Below, piece after piece: positions 7,796-15,020 of a DNA stretch of 31,390 nucleotides (positions are counted from its first letter, which is position 1; every line of letters starts with the position of its first letter). The translations under genes were made by a program, and so were the position numbers. The notes below the pieces were generated by a model. The model was not told where the DNA came from. It saw only the letters and a list, made by a program, of their open reading frames with translations, and ran no database searches. The DNA is taken from the NCBI GenBank assembly GCA_046565595.1, contig JBKHYG010000004.1:1-31390 (forward strand), written 5' to 3'. Origin of the DNA: JBKHYG01 sp046565595 (GTDB taxonomy: Bacteria; Actinomycetota; AC-67).

Positions 7796-8713
7796 TCAGG
7801 CAGCAGCCCGCGGGATCTGCGCGAAGACCTCTCGCAACCACGAGTGTTGTTCCCACATCGCGCGACGCCATGCGAGGCGGGTCTGGGTCATCGGCCCGTT
7901 GCCTCGGACGACCTGCCAGAACTCGTCCCAACCGGGATCTCCCCAGTTCCATCGTCCTTGGTCGGGGAGATACTCGAGCTCCTGGTCGGGGACGCTGATA
8001 CCGAGATCCCAGAGCTTCGGCACATACAGATCGAAGAACTCCTGACGGAGGTCTTCGTTGCTTCGCGTCTTGACCTTCCAACGCAGCAGGACATCCTTGC
8101 TCGGATCGCTCGGAGGTCCATAGAAGTGCATGATCGGTGACCACCACCGGTTGACCGCATCCTGCAACATCGAGCGTTGCTCCTCGGTCCCACCGGCCAG
8201 TTCGACGGCCAGGTCCTCACCGTGACGCAGATGGAGTGATTCCTCGGCGCAGATCCTGCGCATCGCGCGCACATACGGCGCGTAGGAGGAGTCCAACAGG
8301 GCTCGCTGCGTCACCAGTGCCGCGCCATCGATCAGCCAACCGATGACCGCGACATCGGCCCAGGTATAGGTCGGATAGTGGAAGACATTGTGGAACTTGG
8401 TCCGTCCGTGGATCAGGTCCTCGAACATCGCATCCCGGCTCTTGCCTAGATCCTCGGCTATCCGATAGAGGATCTGAGCGTGACCGACCTCGTCCTGGAC
8501 CTTGGCGGTCAGGGATAGTTTGCGGCGTAGCGACGGTGCGCGCGGGATCCACTCGCGTTCGGGCAGGGCTCCCATCAGTTCGGAGTTGGCGTGCATCTCG
8601 ATGAACCGCAGCGTCGCGTCGCGGTACTCATCTGGCATCCAATCGGTGGCTTCGATCTTCTCGCCAGCGTCTATCCGCGCTTCGAAGGCTGCGAGACGAT
8701 CCTGGGTGCTCAT
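7796..8713 (-). CDS. paaA: phenylacetyl-CoA epoxidase catalytic subunit PaaA
   Basis: A 305-residue catalytic subunit of the multicomponent epoxidase that turns phenylacetyl-CoA into its ring 1,2-epoxide. Di-iron ligand candidates are Glu39 and Glu45 (FIEMHANSELMG), Glu75/His78 in QDEVGHAQ, and Glu158/His161 in EESLHLRHGED. The ATG at 8713 follows an AGGAGAG ribosome site 7 bases upstream; the longer frame from GTG 8770 adds residues unlike PaaA. A TATCAT hexamer sits about 31 bases before the start. It leads paaABCD. No paaE reductase or paaK ligase follows, so electron transfer must come from a gene elsewhere. Confidence 0.94.
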   Translation of the reverse strand: MSTQDRLAAFEARIDAGEKIEATDWMPDEYRDATLRFIEMHANSELMGALPEREWIPRAPSLRRKLSLTAKVQDEVGHAQILYRIAEDLGKSRDAMFEDLIHGRTKFHNVFHYPTYTWADVAVIGWLIDGAALVTQRALLDSSYAPYVRAMRRICAEESLHLRHGEDLAVELAGGTEEQRSMLQDAVNRWWSPIMHFYGPPSDPSKDVLLRWKVKTRSNEDLRQEFFDLYVPKLWDLGISVPDQELEYLPDQGRWNWGDPGWDEFWQVVRGNGPMTQTRLAWRRAMWEQHSWLREVFAQIPRAAA

Positions 8714-8743
8714 CGGTGACTCTCCTGCATAGATCTTCCCCCG

Positions 8744-8749
8744 ATGATA
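8744..8749 (-). promoter_or_regulatory. candidate -10 (TATCAT) for paaABCD
   Basis: On the minus strand TATCAT ends 30 bases before the paaA ATG and upstream of its ribosome site, so it would give a short normal leader. No clear -35 is seen. It lies between the crotonase stop (8777) and paaA, allowing paa expression separate from the crotonase. Confidence 0.4.
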
Positions 8750-8776
8750 TGGCCCGAATGCCGATGACACCCGGTC

Positions 8777-9571
8777 CTAGCGTCCCTGGAAGTCGGCCTG
8801 TCTCTTGTCCAGGAACGCCTTGACCCCCTCGGTGTGGTCGGCGGTCTGACCGAGTTGAGCTTGGAGATCCGCCTCATACTCGAGGGTGTCGCGCAGACTT
8901 CGGACCGCGCCGAAACGCATGATCTTCCGGGTCGCCGCCAGCGCCCTGGTCGGCCCTTGCGCCAGTCGCGTTGCAAGGGCCCGAGCCTCCTCCATCAGCT
9001 GATCGCTGGGAACGACACGGTTGATCAGACCCAACCGCTCGGCGTCGGCAGCGTCGATCGGGTCCCCGAGCATCCCGAGTTCGAGGGCCTTGCGCAGCCC
9101 CACGAGATGGGGGAGCAGATGGTTGGCGCCTGAGTCTGGGATCAGGCCTATGCGGATGAAAGCCTGCATGAAGGCGGAACCTTCTGCCGCCAACACCAGA
9201 TCGGCTGCCAGGGCCAGCGAAGAACCTGCCCCGGCTGCGATCCCGTTGACCGCGGCGATCACGGGCTTCTCCATCTCGAGGATGGTCTCGATGATCGGGT
9301 GGTAATCGTTGCGTAGATGCGATGCCAGGTCGGGCACCTCTCCGCGTTCGTAGTACGGCTTGATGTCGGCGAGATCGGCTCCCGAACAGAAGGCTCGTCC
9401 CGCGCCGGTGATGATCACCGCGCGCACCTCTCGATCCCCCGAAGCGTCGTTCACGGCCTTGGTCAGACCAAGTGTGACCGCCTGGCCCAGCGCATTCAGT
9501 CGATCCGGCCGGTTGAGCGTGATGGTCGCGATCGCATCCGAAACCTCGTAGAGGACAGCTTCTTGGCTCAT
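8777..9571 (-). CDS. enoyl-CoA hydratase/isomerase, PaaG-like
   Basis: A 264-residue crotonase-fold protein. The oxyanion-hole segments are AFCSGADL (61-68) and NGIAAGAGSSLALAADL (109-125). The key acid is Asp146 in GLIPDSGANHLLPHLVG. An Asp here rather than the hydratase Glu is the PaaG pattern; PaaG isomerises the epoxide made by PaaABCE to an oxepin-CoA. Lying 63 bases upstream of paaA on the same strand, it probably serves the same route. The ATG at 9571 is preceded by GGGAG at 8 bases; the GTG at 9622 would add a tail falling right on the promoter. A general enoyl-CoA isomerase is the alternative. Confidence 0.85.
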   Translation of the reverse strand: MSQEAVLYEVSDAIATITLNRPDRLNALGQAVTLGLTKAVNDASGDREVRAVIITGAGRAFCSGADLADIKPYYERGEVPDLASHLRNDYHPIIETILEMEKPVIAAVNGIAAGAGSSLALAADLVLAAEGSAFMQAFIRIGLIPDSGANHLLPHLVGLRKALELGMLGDPIDAADAERLGLINRVVPSDQLMEEARALATRLAQGPTRALAATRKIMRFGAVRSLRDTLEYEADLQAQLGQTADHTEGVKAFLDKRQADFQGR

Positions 9572-9620
9572 GTTGGACACTCCCAGGCAAGCGGTACCGG
9601 CCGTTGCGGACAGCACGGTC

Positions 9621-9626
9621 ACTATA
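9621..9626 (-). promoter_or_regulatory. candidate -10 (TATAGT) for the crotonase gene
   Basis: Reads TATAGT on the minus strand and shares four bases with the opposite -10 at 9623-9628. The leader would be about 43 bases. Confidence 0.45.
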
Positions 9627-9628
9627 CT
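9623..9628 (+). promoter_or_regulatory. candidate -10 (TATACT) for pepA
   Basis: TATACT lies 39 bases before the pepA ATG, with an AAAGGA ribosome site between. It overlaps the opposite-strand TATAGT, so the two promoters compete for the same DNA. Confidence 0.5.
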
Positions 9629-9667
9629 TCCAGCCTTCCGAGCGCCCCTGGGAACGAAAGGAATCTG

Positions 9668-11176
9668 ATGCCAGACCTCTCCTTCACCGACAGATCGATC
9701 GCCGACCTCGAGGTCGATGTCATCGCGATACCTGTGTTCGAGGGAGGAGAACTAGGTCCGGGGGGCAAGGAACTGCGCGACGCACTAGGGGACCTGCCAG
9801 ATGTGATCGACCAGGCTCCACTACTTCCGAACCCCTTCAAAGCTGGTCTCGGAGAGGCGATCGCGGTCCCTACGCTTGGCAAGATCTCGGCGCGTCAGGT
9901 GCTCCTGATCGGCGTCGGCGCGAAGGGCGGTGACCCTTCGGTCGCACGCAAGGCCGGCGCGGTTCTGGCGCGGCGCACGGGAGGAGCCAAGACGGTCGCC
10001 ACGACTCTGCCTCAGGTCTTCCGCGGCAAAGGAACCGAAGCCTTCGAGAGGTTCTGGGAGGGATTCCTGCTCAGTTCCTACGAGTACGAGGGTTTCCGCA
10101 CCGTCAACACCGACACCAAGCCCAACCGCATCGAGTCGGTTACGGTCGTGACGAAGAGCAAGCCCGATACCCGAGGGCTCAACCGCTCGGCGAAGCGGGC
10201 ACAGATCCTGTCTGATGCCACCTGCCTGACCCGCGATCTGATCAACCTGCCGAGCAGTCACAAGGGTCCAGAGACCCTGGCCGAAGAAGCCCGCAGGATC
10301 GCGAAGGCAGCGGGCCTGAAGGTGAAGGTGTTCGACGAGAAGGAACTCGAAGAGAAGGGGTTCGGCGGGCACATCGCGGTCGGTCGCGGATCGAGCAAGC
10401 CTCCCCGCCTGATCGAACTCCGTTACGAACCCAAGGGCGCGACCCGCACCATCGCGCTGGTAGGCAAAGGGATCACCTTCGACTCCGGCGGCTTGAATCT
10501 GAAGCCCGGCAACTCGATGCTGACCATGAAGACCGATATGAGCGGCGCCGCATCGGTGCTCGGCATCATGCAGGCCATCGCCGAGTTGAAACCCAAAGGC
10601 ATAGCCATACGCGGATATCTCGCGTGCGCCGAGAACATGCCCGACGGTAACGCTCAGCGGCCAGGAGATGTCGTAACCCACTACGGCGGAAAGACCTCAG
10701 AGATCGGCAACACCGATGCTGAGGGACGGTTGGTGCTCGCGGATGCGATCGTCTACGCCAAGGAGCGCGGAGCCGACGAGATCATCGACATCGCGACCCT
10801 GACCGGGGCGGTGGTCGCCGGTCTCGGGACGCACATCTTCGCTGTCTTCAGCAACGAGTCCAAGAAGGCGAAGGCGATACTCAAGGCCGCCGATACCGCC
10901 GGCGAGCCAGCCTGGGAGCTGCCGCTGTTCAGCGGATACCGGGCCGCCATCAACTCGAGGATCGCCGATCTCTCCAACACCGGGGACCCGCAGGTGGGGG
11001 CAGGTTCCATCACCGCAGCCCTGTTCCTCTCAGAGTTCGCGGGCGACACGCCTTGGTCGCATCTGGACATCGCGGGAGCTGCTCGCGCCAACGAGGATCG
11101 CTTCGAGGTGACCCGAGGCGGTACCGGCGCCTCGGTACGGACCATCATCGAGTACCTGTCGTCAGAGGCACGCTGA
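9668..11176 (+). CDS. pepA: leucyl aminopeptidase (cytosol aminopeptidase, M17)
   Basis: A 502-residue M17 metallopeptidase that removes N-terminal residues from peptides, normally as a cytoplasmic hexamer with two metals. Visible in order are a macro-like N-terminal domain, the metal and catalytic stretch KGITFDSGGLNLK (near residue 265-277) followed by MKTDMSGAA, and the family signature NTDAEGRLVLADA near residue 348. The ATG at 9668 follows AAAGGA and gives the normal family length. The frame is open back to 9317, but that part is antisense to the crotonase gene. The gene is divergent from the crotonase and convergent with the thioesterase. Confidence 0.95.
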   Translation: MPDLSFTDRSIADLEVDVIAIPVFEGGELGPGGKELRDALGDLPDVIDQAPLLPNPFKAGLGEAIAVPTLGKISARQVLLIGVGAKGGDPSVARKAGAVLARRTGGAKTVATTLPQVFRGKGTEAFERFWEGFLLSSYEYEGFRTVNTDTKPNRIESVTVVTKSKPDTRGLNRSAKRAQILSDATCLTRDLINLPSSHKGPETLAEEARRIAKAAGLKVKVFDEKELEEKGFGGHIAVGRGSSKPPRLIELRYEPKGATRTIALVGKGITFDSGGLNLKPGNSMLTMKTDMSGAASVLGIMQAIAELKPKGIAIRGYLACAENMPDGNAQRPGDVVTHYGGKTSEIGNTDAEGRLVLADAIVYAKERGADEIIDIATLTGAVVAGLGTHIFAVFSNESKKAKAILKAADTAGEPAWELPLFSGYRAAINSRIADLSNTGDPQVGAGSITAALFLSEFAGDTPWSHLDIAGAARANEDRFEVTRGGTGASVRTIIEYLSSEAR

Positions 11177-11221
11177 GACGCTCGGAGCCTCAGGCGATAA
11201 CTTCGACACGGTTTCGCTGGA

Positions 11222-11590
11222 TCACTCGAATCGCGAGCGATCGGCGACGACCCGCAGATGCGTGGCGCGGCCGATGAGCTTGTCGCCTTCGAAAGCGCTG
11301 CATTCGAACCGCAACTTCGAGCCGTCCACACTGACCAGTCGAGCTTCAGCGCGCACCTGCGCACCGACCTTGGTCGAAGCGAGGTGTTCCATCTGGACCG
11401 ATACTCCGACATGTGTCTTGTCGTCTGCGATCGTTCCGTCTAGCGCTCTGCAGGCGGCTTCCTCGAGGATCGCTAGCAGCGCTGGACTTCCGAACACTTC
11501 CAGATCTCCTGAGCCGATCGCTCGGGCGGTTAGACCCTTGGTGACGGTCAGAGCAGCGCTGCCCTGTAGGCCTTCTGTTGGTCCGTCCAT
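11222..11590 (-). CDS. FlK-like hotdog-fold thioesterase
   Basis: A 122-residue hotdog protein resembling the fluoroacetyl-CoA thioesterase FlK family. The FlK catalytic set (Thr42, Glu50, His76) aligns without gaps to Ser35 (VFGSPALL), Glu43 (LEEAACRAL) and His69 (VQMEHLAST): both acid-to-His spacings are 26 residues and both Ser/Thr-to-acid spacings are 8. It probably hydrolyses a short or modified acyl-CoA; fluoroacetyl-CoA itself is unlikely to be the natural substrate. The ATG at 11590 is preceded by GGAG at 4 bases; the longer frame to 11635 runs across the divergent promoter. It is convergent with pepA. Confidence 0.82.
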   Translation of the reverse strand: MDGPTEGLQGSAALTVTKGLTARAIGSGDLEVFGSPALLAILEEAACRALDGTIADDKTHVGVSVQMEHLASTKVGAQVRAEARLVSVDGSKLRFECSAFEGDKLIGRATHLRVVADRSRFE

Positions 11591-11599
11591 GATGCTCCA

Positions 11600-11605
11600 T
11601 ATACT
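11600..11605 (+). promoter_or_regulatory. candidate -10 (TATACT) for the membrane protein gene
   Basis: TATACT lies 33 bases before ATG 11638, in the 47-base gap between divergent genes. No good Shine-Dalgarno sequence follows it. On the minus strand the same site reads AGTATATGG and could also serve the thioesterase gene. Confidence 0.4.
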
Positions 11606-11637
11606 CGCCGACCGTTCGTCCGCGAGCGAAACCACCC

Positions 11638-12423
11638 ATGCGTGATCCAGGCGGTCCGGCCATCGTCATGGCCCTGTTACTGATCGAGACGGCGATCGGT
11701 GGCGTCGCCGTGCTCTGGTTCGCTCGGTTGTGGGGAGAGGTGAAGTGGGGGTTCTTCAAGTTGGCCGGTGCAACCCTTGCGATCTGCGCCCTGCTGGGGG
11801 TATGGGCCGCGAGCGCCCCACTGTTGGGCGGGCAGAGCCCAGCCAGCGCGCGCACCGCTATCGCCGCCGGCTGGGTCTTCGCTGGCGCGTTGGTCCTGTG
11901 GCAGGTCCTGCTATACGCGAAGCGGTTCACAGCCGCGAAGTACCTGGGATGGGCAGCCGTCCCGGCCGGCCTCACCTGCCTGATCGCGATCGGGATCGAT
12001 CCGGCATCCCGGCCCGGCGAAGTTCTGGGGGTACTACAGGTGCTCGCCGGGGCTCTCTTCGCTGGGGCCGCGCTGGCGGGACTGTTGCTCGGCCATTGGC
12101 ATCTGGTCGACCGCACCCTGTCGAGGAGACCGATCTGGCGCATGAACCAGGCCTTCCTCGCAGGCTGCGTAGCGGTGATCGTCACGGCCGCGCCGACGGT
12201 GGGCAGCCGGGGAGCGGTGGATGCAAGCGTGTCCCCGCTCCTAGGAGCCGGAGATCTGGTGGTCTGGCTAACCATGGGTCTGGCTGCGCTGTGCCTGGTC
12301 ATCGGCCTGTTCATCCGGGCGCTCATCAAGGAAGCGTCTCTGCAATCTGCAACCGGGCTCTTCTACCTCGCCGTCATCATGGGCTTCGCTGCCGAGTTCG
12401 CTGCCAAGGTTCGGTTCTTCTGA
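11638..12423 (+). CDS. integral membrane protein of unknown function
   Basis: I do not recognise the family by name. The 261-residue protein (251 if the ATG at 11668 is used) has about seven or eight hydrophobic segments with small soluble loops. In the middle is GHWHLVDRTLSRRPIWRMNQ, a polar stretch with two His after a hydrophobic segment, which may bind a metal, heme or lipid. The C-terminus is short and basic (AAKVRFF). It lies upstream of htrA, 106 bases away, so it is not clearly in that operon. Neither start has a good ribosome site. A role in the envelope is only suggested by the neighbours. Confidence 0.78.
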   Translation: MRDPGGPAIVMALLLIETAIGGVAVLWFARLWGEVKWGFFKLAGATLAICALLGVWAASAPLLGGQSPASARTAIAAGWVFAGALVLWQVLLYAKRFTAAKYLGWAAVPAGLTCLIAIGIDPASRPGEVLGVLQVLAGALFAGAALAGLLLGHWHLVDRTLSRRPIWRMNQAFLAGCVAVIVTAAPTVGSRGAVDASVSPLLGAGDLVVWLTMGLAALCLVIGLFIRALIKEASLQSATGLFYLAVIMGFAAEFAAKVRFF

Positions 12424-12516
12424 CGAACTCTCACGCAACTCTGGCTTCTGTCTCATCCAGGTTTCAGGTCATCGGTCCAGTCTTGGGGCTCCCTGAGATC
12501 TGGAGGATCCCGTGGC

Positions 12517-12522
12517 TATGAT
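12517..12522 (+). promoter_or_regulatory. candidate leaderless -10 (TATGAT) for htrA
   Basis: TATGAT differs from TATAAT at one base and ends 7 bases before ATG 12530, the spacing expected for a leaderless transcript. A competing reading is GGAGG at 12502-12506 serving GTG 12512 with a 5-base gap. Confidence 0.5.
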
Positions 12523-12529
12523 CGACCCT

Positions 12530-13936
12530 ATGCAGGAAGACCTTCCCCCTCGCGCTGACCAAGAGGCTGACCCGCCTGCAACCCCGCCCCTGCCCGAACC
12601 GACCGAAGAGCGCCAGCCGGTCGGTCACGACTGGTCGACGGTCGTGTTCGACCCGGCAGAAGATGCGGCTGCCATAGAGGCCGCATCAGAAGAGCCCCCG
12701 CTTCCGCCCACCCCACCCGAAGAGGTCGCCGATCGCTCGACCCTGCCAACATTCTGGGACTCGATCGAGACGCCGACCGAGACGACGGGGCCCCTGGAGC
12801 CGCCCCGCTCGTCGCCACCCGGCGAAGAACCGGTCTCCCCTCAGCCGAGACCAGAGGGTCCCCCTGCGATCGTCGAGTCGAAGGGACGGATCCTGTCGGT
12901 CATGTTGCTGACCGGCTTGCTGGGAGCGTTGCTCGGCGGCGGAGCGGTCTATGTGGCCGCGGACCGGCCCGCCGCTTCGATCACTCGAGGCACCGGCGCC
13001 GTTCAGGTCGTTGACCCTCCCGTCGATCCGAGCGCTATCGAAGAGGACTCTTCGCTGGTGGCTCGCGTGGCGGCCGTCGTTCTGCCCAGCGTCGTGCGGA
13101 TAGATGTCGGAGGCGGCTTCGGCAGTTCGGGCCTGGGATCAGGCGTGATCTACCGCTCAGACGGTTACATCGTCACCAACAATCATGTGATCGAGAACGC
13201 GAACTCGATCCAGGTCACCCTGCCAGATGGGCGACGGATGGATGCGGAGGTCGTCGGAACCGCCGCTCCTCGGGTGGATATCGCGCTTCTGAAGGTGGAG
13301 GCCGAGGGCCTGCGTCCCGCCGTGTTCGGCACCACCGAGGGACTCCAGGTGGGAGAGGTGGCCGTCGCCGTGGGAACACCCTTCGGACTCGATGCGACGG
13401 TTACCGCCGGGGTGATCAGCGCCCTTCATCGGACCACACCCGGCCAGACCGGCTTCCCGGACGCGATCCAGACCGACGCTCCTATCAATCCGGGTAACTC
13501 TGGCGGCGCGCTCGCCGACGCGCGTGGAACCGTGATCGGGATCAACACCGCGATCGCTTCCCAATCTGGCGCGAGTGCTGGCATCGGGTTCGCGATCCCC
13601 GTAGAGATCGTTCGTAAGGTTGCCGACGAACTCATCGCAACCGGCAAGGTCGAGTTCGCGTATCTGGGTATCAGCGGAGACAACCTGCCGGGCCGCGCGG
13701 GTGCGCGCGTGCGCGAGGTGACACCTGGTGGCCCTGCGCAAGAGGCCGGTCTGCGCGCGGGCGACATCATCATCCGTGTCGACGATGTAGAGATCAGGAG
13801 CATGGAAGAGTTGATCGGCCTGCTAGCGGAACGATCGGTCGGCGAACAGGTGACCGTCACATTCCTGCGTGACGCGGGCGGCGATCAACGCGAATCGGTG
13901 GTGGAGGTGACGCTCGGGACCTTCCCGAGTGGCTGA
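12530..13936 (+). CDS. htrA: HtrA/DegP-type membrane-anchored serine protease with PDZ domain
   Basis: A 468-residue envelope protease that degrades or processes misfolded exported proteins. Order: a Pro/Glu-rich cytoplasmic tail of about 120 residues, one membrane segment (about 121-147, Gly-rich), then a trypsin-like domain with His219 (NNHVIENA), Asp250 (VDIALLKV) and Ser324 (NPGNSGGAL), then a PDZ domain (about 375-465). The long acidic tail before the anchor is typical of actinobacterial HtrA. ATG 12530 was chosen because TATGAT lies 7 bases before it; GTG 12512 with a GGAGG site is a real alternative and adds six residues. The stop shares one base with the tatB start. The order htrA-tatB matches M. 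tuberculosis Rv1223-Rv1224. Confidence 0.93.
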   Translation: MQEDLPPRADQEADPPATPPLPEPTEERQPVGHDWSTVVFDPAEDAAAIEAASEEPPLPPTPPEEVADRSTLPTFWDSIETPTETTGPLEPPRSSPPGEEPVSPQPRPEGPPAIVESKGRILSVMLLTGLLGALLGGGAVYVAADRPAASITRGTGAVQVVDPPVDPSAIEEDSSLVARVAAVVLPSVVRIDVGGGFGSSGLGSGVIYRSDGYIVTNNHVIENANSIQVTLPDGRRMDAEVVGTAAPRVDIALLKVEAEGLRPAVFGTTEGLQVGEVAVAVGTPFGLDATVTAGVISALHRTTPGQTGFPDAIQTDAPINPGNSGGALADARGTVIGINTAIASQSGASAGIGFAIPVEIVRKVADELIATGKVEFAYLGISGDNLPGRAGARVREVTPGGPAQEAGLRAGDIIIRVDDVEIRSMEELIGLLAERSVGEQVTVTFLRDAGGDQRESVVEVTLGTFPSG

Positions 13937-14403
13937 TGCTGCCGAATGTAGGTCTCGGAGAGTTCGGGCCCATCTTCCTGGTGCTCTTGCTAGCAGTGGG
14001 GCCTTCGCGGTTGCCCGAGATCGCGCGAGCGCTGGGCAAGGCCTATCAGACCTTCCAGCGTGAGACGACGAAGGCCAAGGACGCGTTCAAGGAGGTCTTC
14101 GACGAACCCACCGGCGAACTCCGGGACATGATCGGCGAGTTGCGAGGAACGCGTGACGATGTCGCGAAGACGATCGCGGACTCGAAGGAGAAGGTGATGG
14201 GGGCCGGGGTGATAGACCGACCGGATGAAGTCGTGGAAGCCGATCCTCACGCGCAATTGACGCGGGATCGAACGGACGGGCCTGCCGTCGAGATCGTCGA
14301 GCATCCCGCCAACCCTGTCGAGCCCACCAACCCGGTCGAGCATCACACCGACCCGGTCGAGCATCCCACCAACGCCGTCGTACGCGATTACGAGGACACC
14401 TGA
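13936..14403 (+). CDS. tatB: TatB/TatA-like twin-arginine translocase subunit
   Basis: A 155-residue protein with the Tat A/B layout: a short N-terminal membrane helix (FGPIFLVLLLAVGPSRLPE), a hinge GP, then an amphipathic helix (EIARALGKAYQTFQRETTKAKDAF) and a charged tail. Tat A/B proteins pair with TatC to export folded proteins. TatB is preferred because of the adjacent htrA, as in mycobacteria. The ATG overlaps the htrA stop by one base and the TGA overlaps the next ATG by one, so coupled translation is likely. The tail ends in imperfect repeats of (N/D)PVE(H/P) (see repeat entry). No tatC is in the window. Confidence 0.85.
   Translation: MLPNVGLGEFGPIFLVLLLAVGPSRLPEIARALGKAYQTFQRETTKAKDAFKEVFDEPTGELRDMIGELRGTRDDVAKTIADSKEKVMGAGVIDRPDEVVEADPHAQLTRDRTDGPAVEIVEHPANPVEPTNPVEHHTDPVEHPTNAVVRDYEDT
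14302..14379 (+). repeat. short tandem repeats in the tatB tail
   Basis: Four imperfect units of 21, 18, 21 and 18 bases run from 14302 to 14379 around the core AACCCGGTCGAG. They encode ANPVE, TNPVE, TDPVE and TNAV. The array is close enough at DNA level to change by slippage. Confidence 0.7.
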
Positions 14404-15020
14404 TGGGTCGGAAGCAGAAGCGGCCCGGACTCTTCGGTATCGCCTGGCGTCTAGGCGCGGTCGTCGCACTCGGCTATGCATCCAGGGACGGTCGCATCGC
14501 CGATGCCGACGAGGATGCTCGCAAGCTGCTCGTGAAGGGACGCAGCGAGAGACTCGACGAGGTCATGCCGGTGGTCACCGACCTCGGTTCGCTCTATGCC
14601 TTGGGCGCTGCTGGCGCGGTCTTGGCTCTAGGCGGTGAGCGGAGGCTGGCCGCGAGGATCCTGATGGCCGGAGGTCTGGCTTGGACCGCGGCGCAAGGCA
14701 TGAAGCCCATGTATCGGCGCGACAGGCCCTATCAGACCGGGATGGCCGACAGGTTGGTGAGGACCCCCGCTGGGTCATCGTTCCCGAGCGGACATCCGGC
14801 CGTTGCCGCAGCGATCTCGCGAACGCTCGAACCAGACCTGCTGCCAGGTGCTCGCGGCATGGTCGAGAAGATCCCGAGCATCGTCGCGTACAGCCGCGTG
14901 TACAACGGTGTGCACTATCCCACCGATGTGATCGGCGGGTTGCTGATCGGGAGGGCTTGTGCCGACCTCGTTCGTCGCTTCACGACGCCGCGTAGGCGTC
15001 GTCTCTGGTCGCGCCGTTAG
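14403..15020 (+). CDS. PAP2-superfamily membrane phosphatase
   Basis: A 205-residue type 2 phosphatidic acid phosphatase-like protein. All three motifs are visible: KPMYRRDRP (KX6RP, residues 101-109), SFPSGH with His131, and SRVYNGVH with Arg165 and His171. Such enzymes dephosphorylate lipid phosphates, for example undecaprenyl pyrophosphate or phosphatidic acid, at the membrane. Hydrophobic segments lie around 64-78, 83-98, 155-163 and 175-190, fewer than in classic six-pass enzymes. The start overlaps the tatB stop (TGATG). Its 3' end overlaps the convergent mrp by 4 bases. The N- and C-termini are basic. Confidence 0.88.
   Translation: MGRKQKRPGLFGIAWRLGAVVALGYASRDGRIADADEDARKLLVKGRSERLDEVMPVVTDLGSLYALGAAGAVLALGGERRLAARILMAGGLAWTAAQGMKPMYRRDRPYQTGMADRLVRTPAGSSFPSGHPAVAAAISRTLEPDLLPGARGMVEKIPSIVAYSRVYNGVHYPTDVIGGLLIGRACADLVRRFTTPRRRRLWSRR

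Noticed and set aside
9317..9667. N-terminal extension of pepA by 117 residues
   Set aside because: It is antisense to the crotonase gene and crosses the promoter; the M17 family length fits the ATG at 9668.
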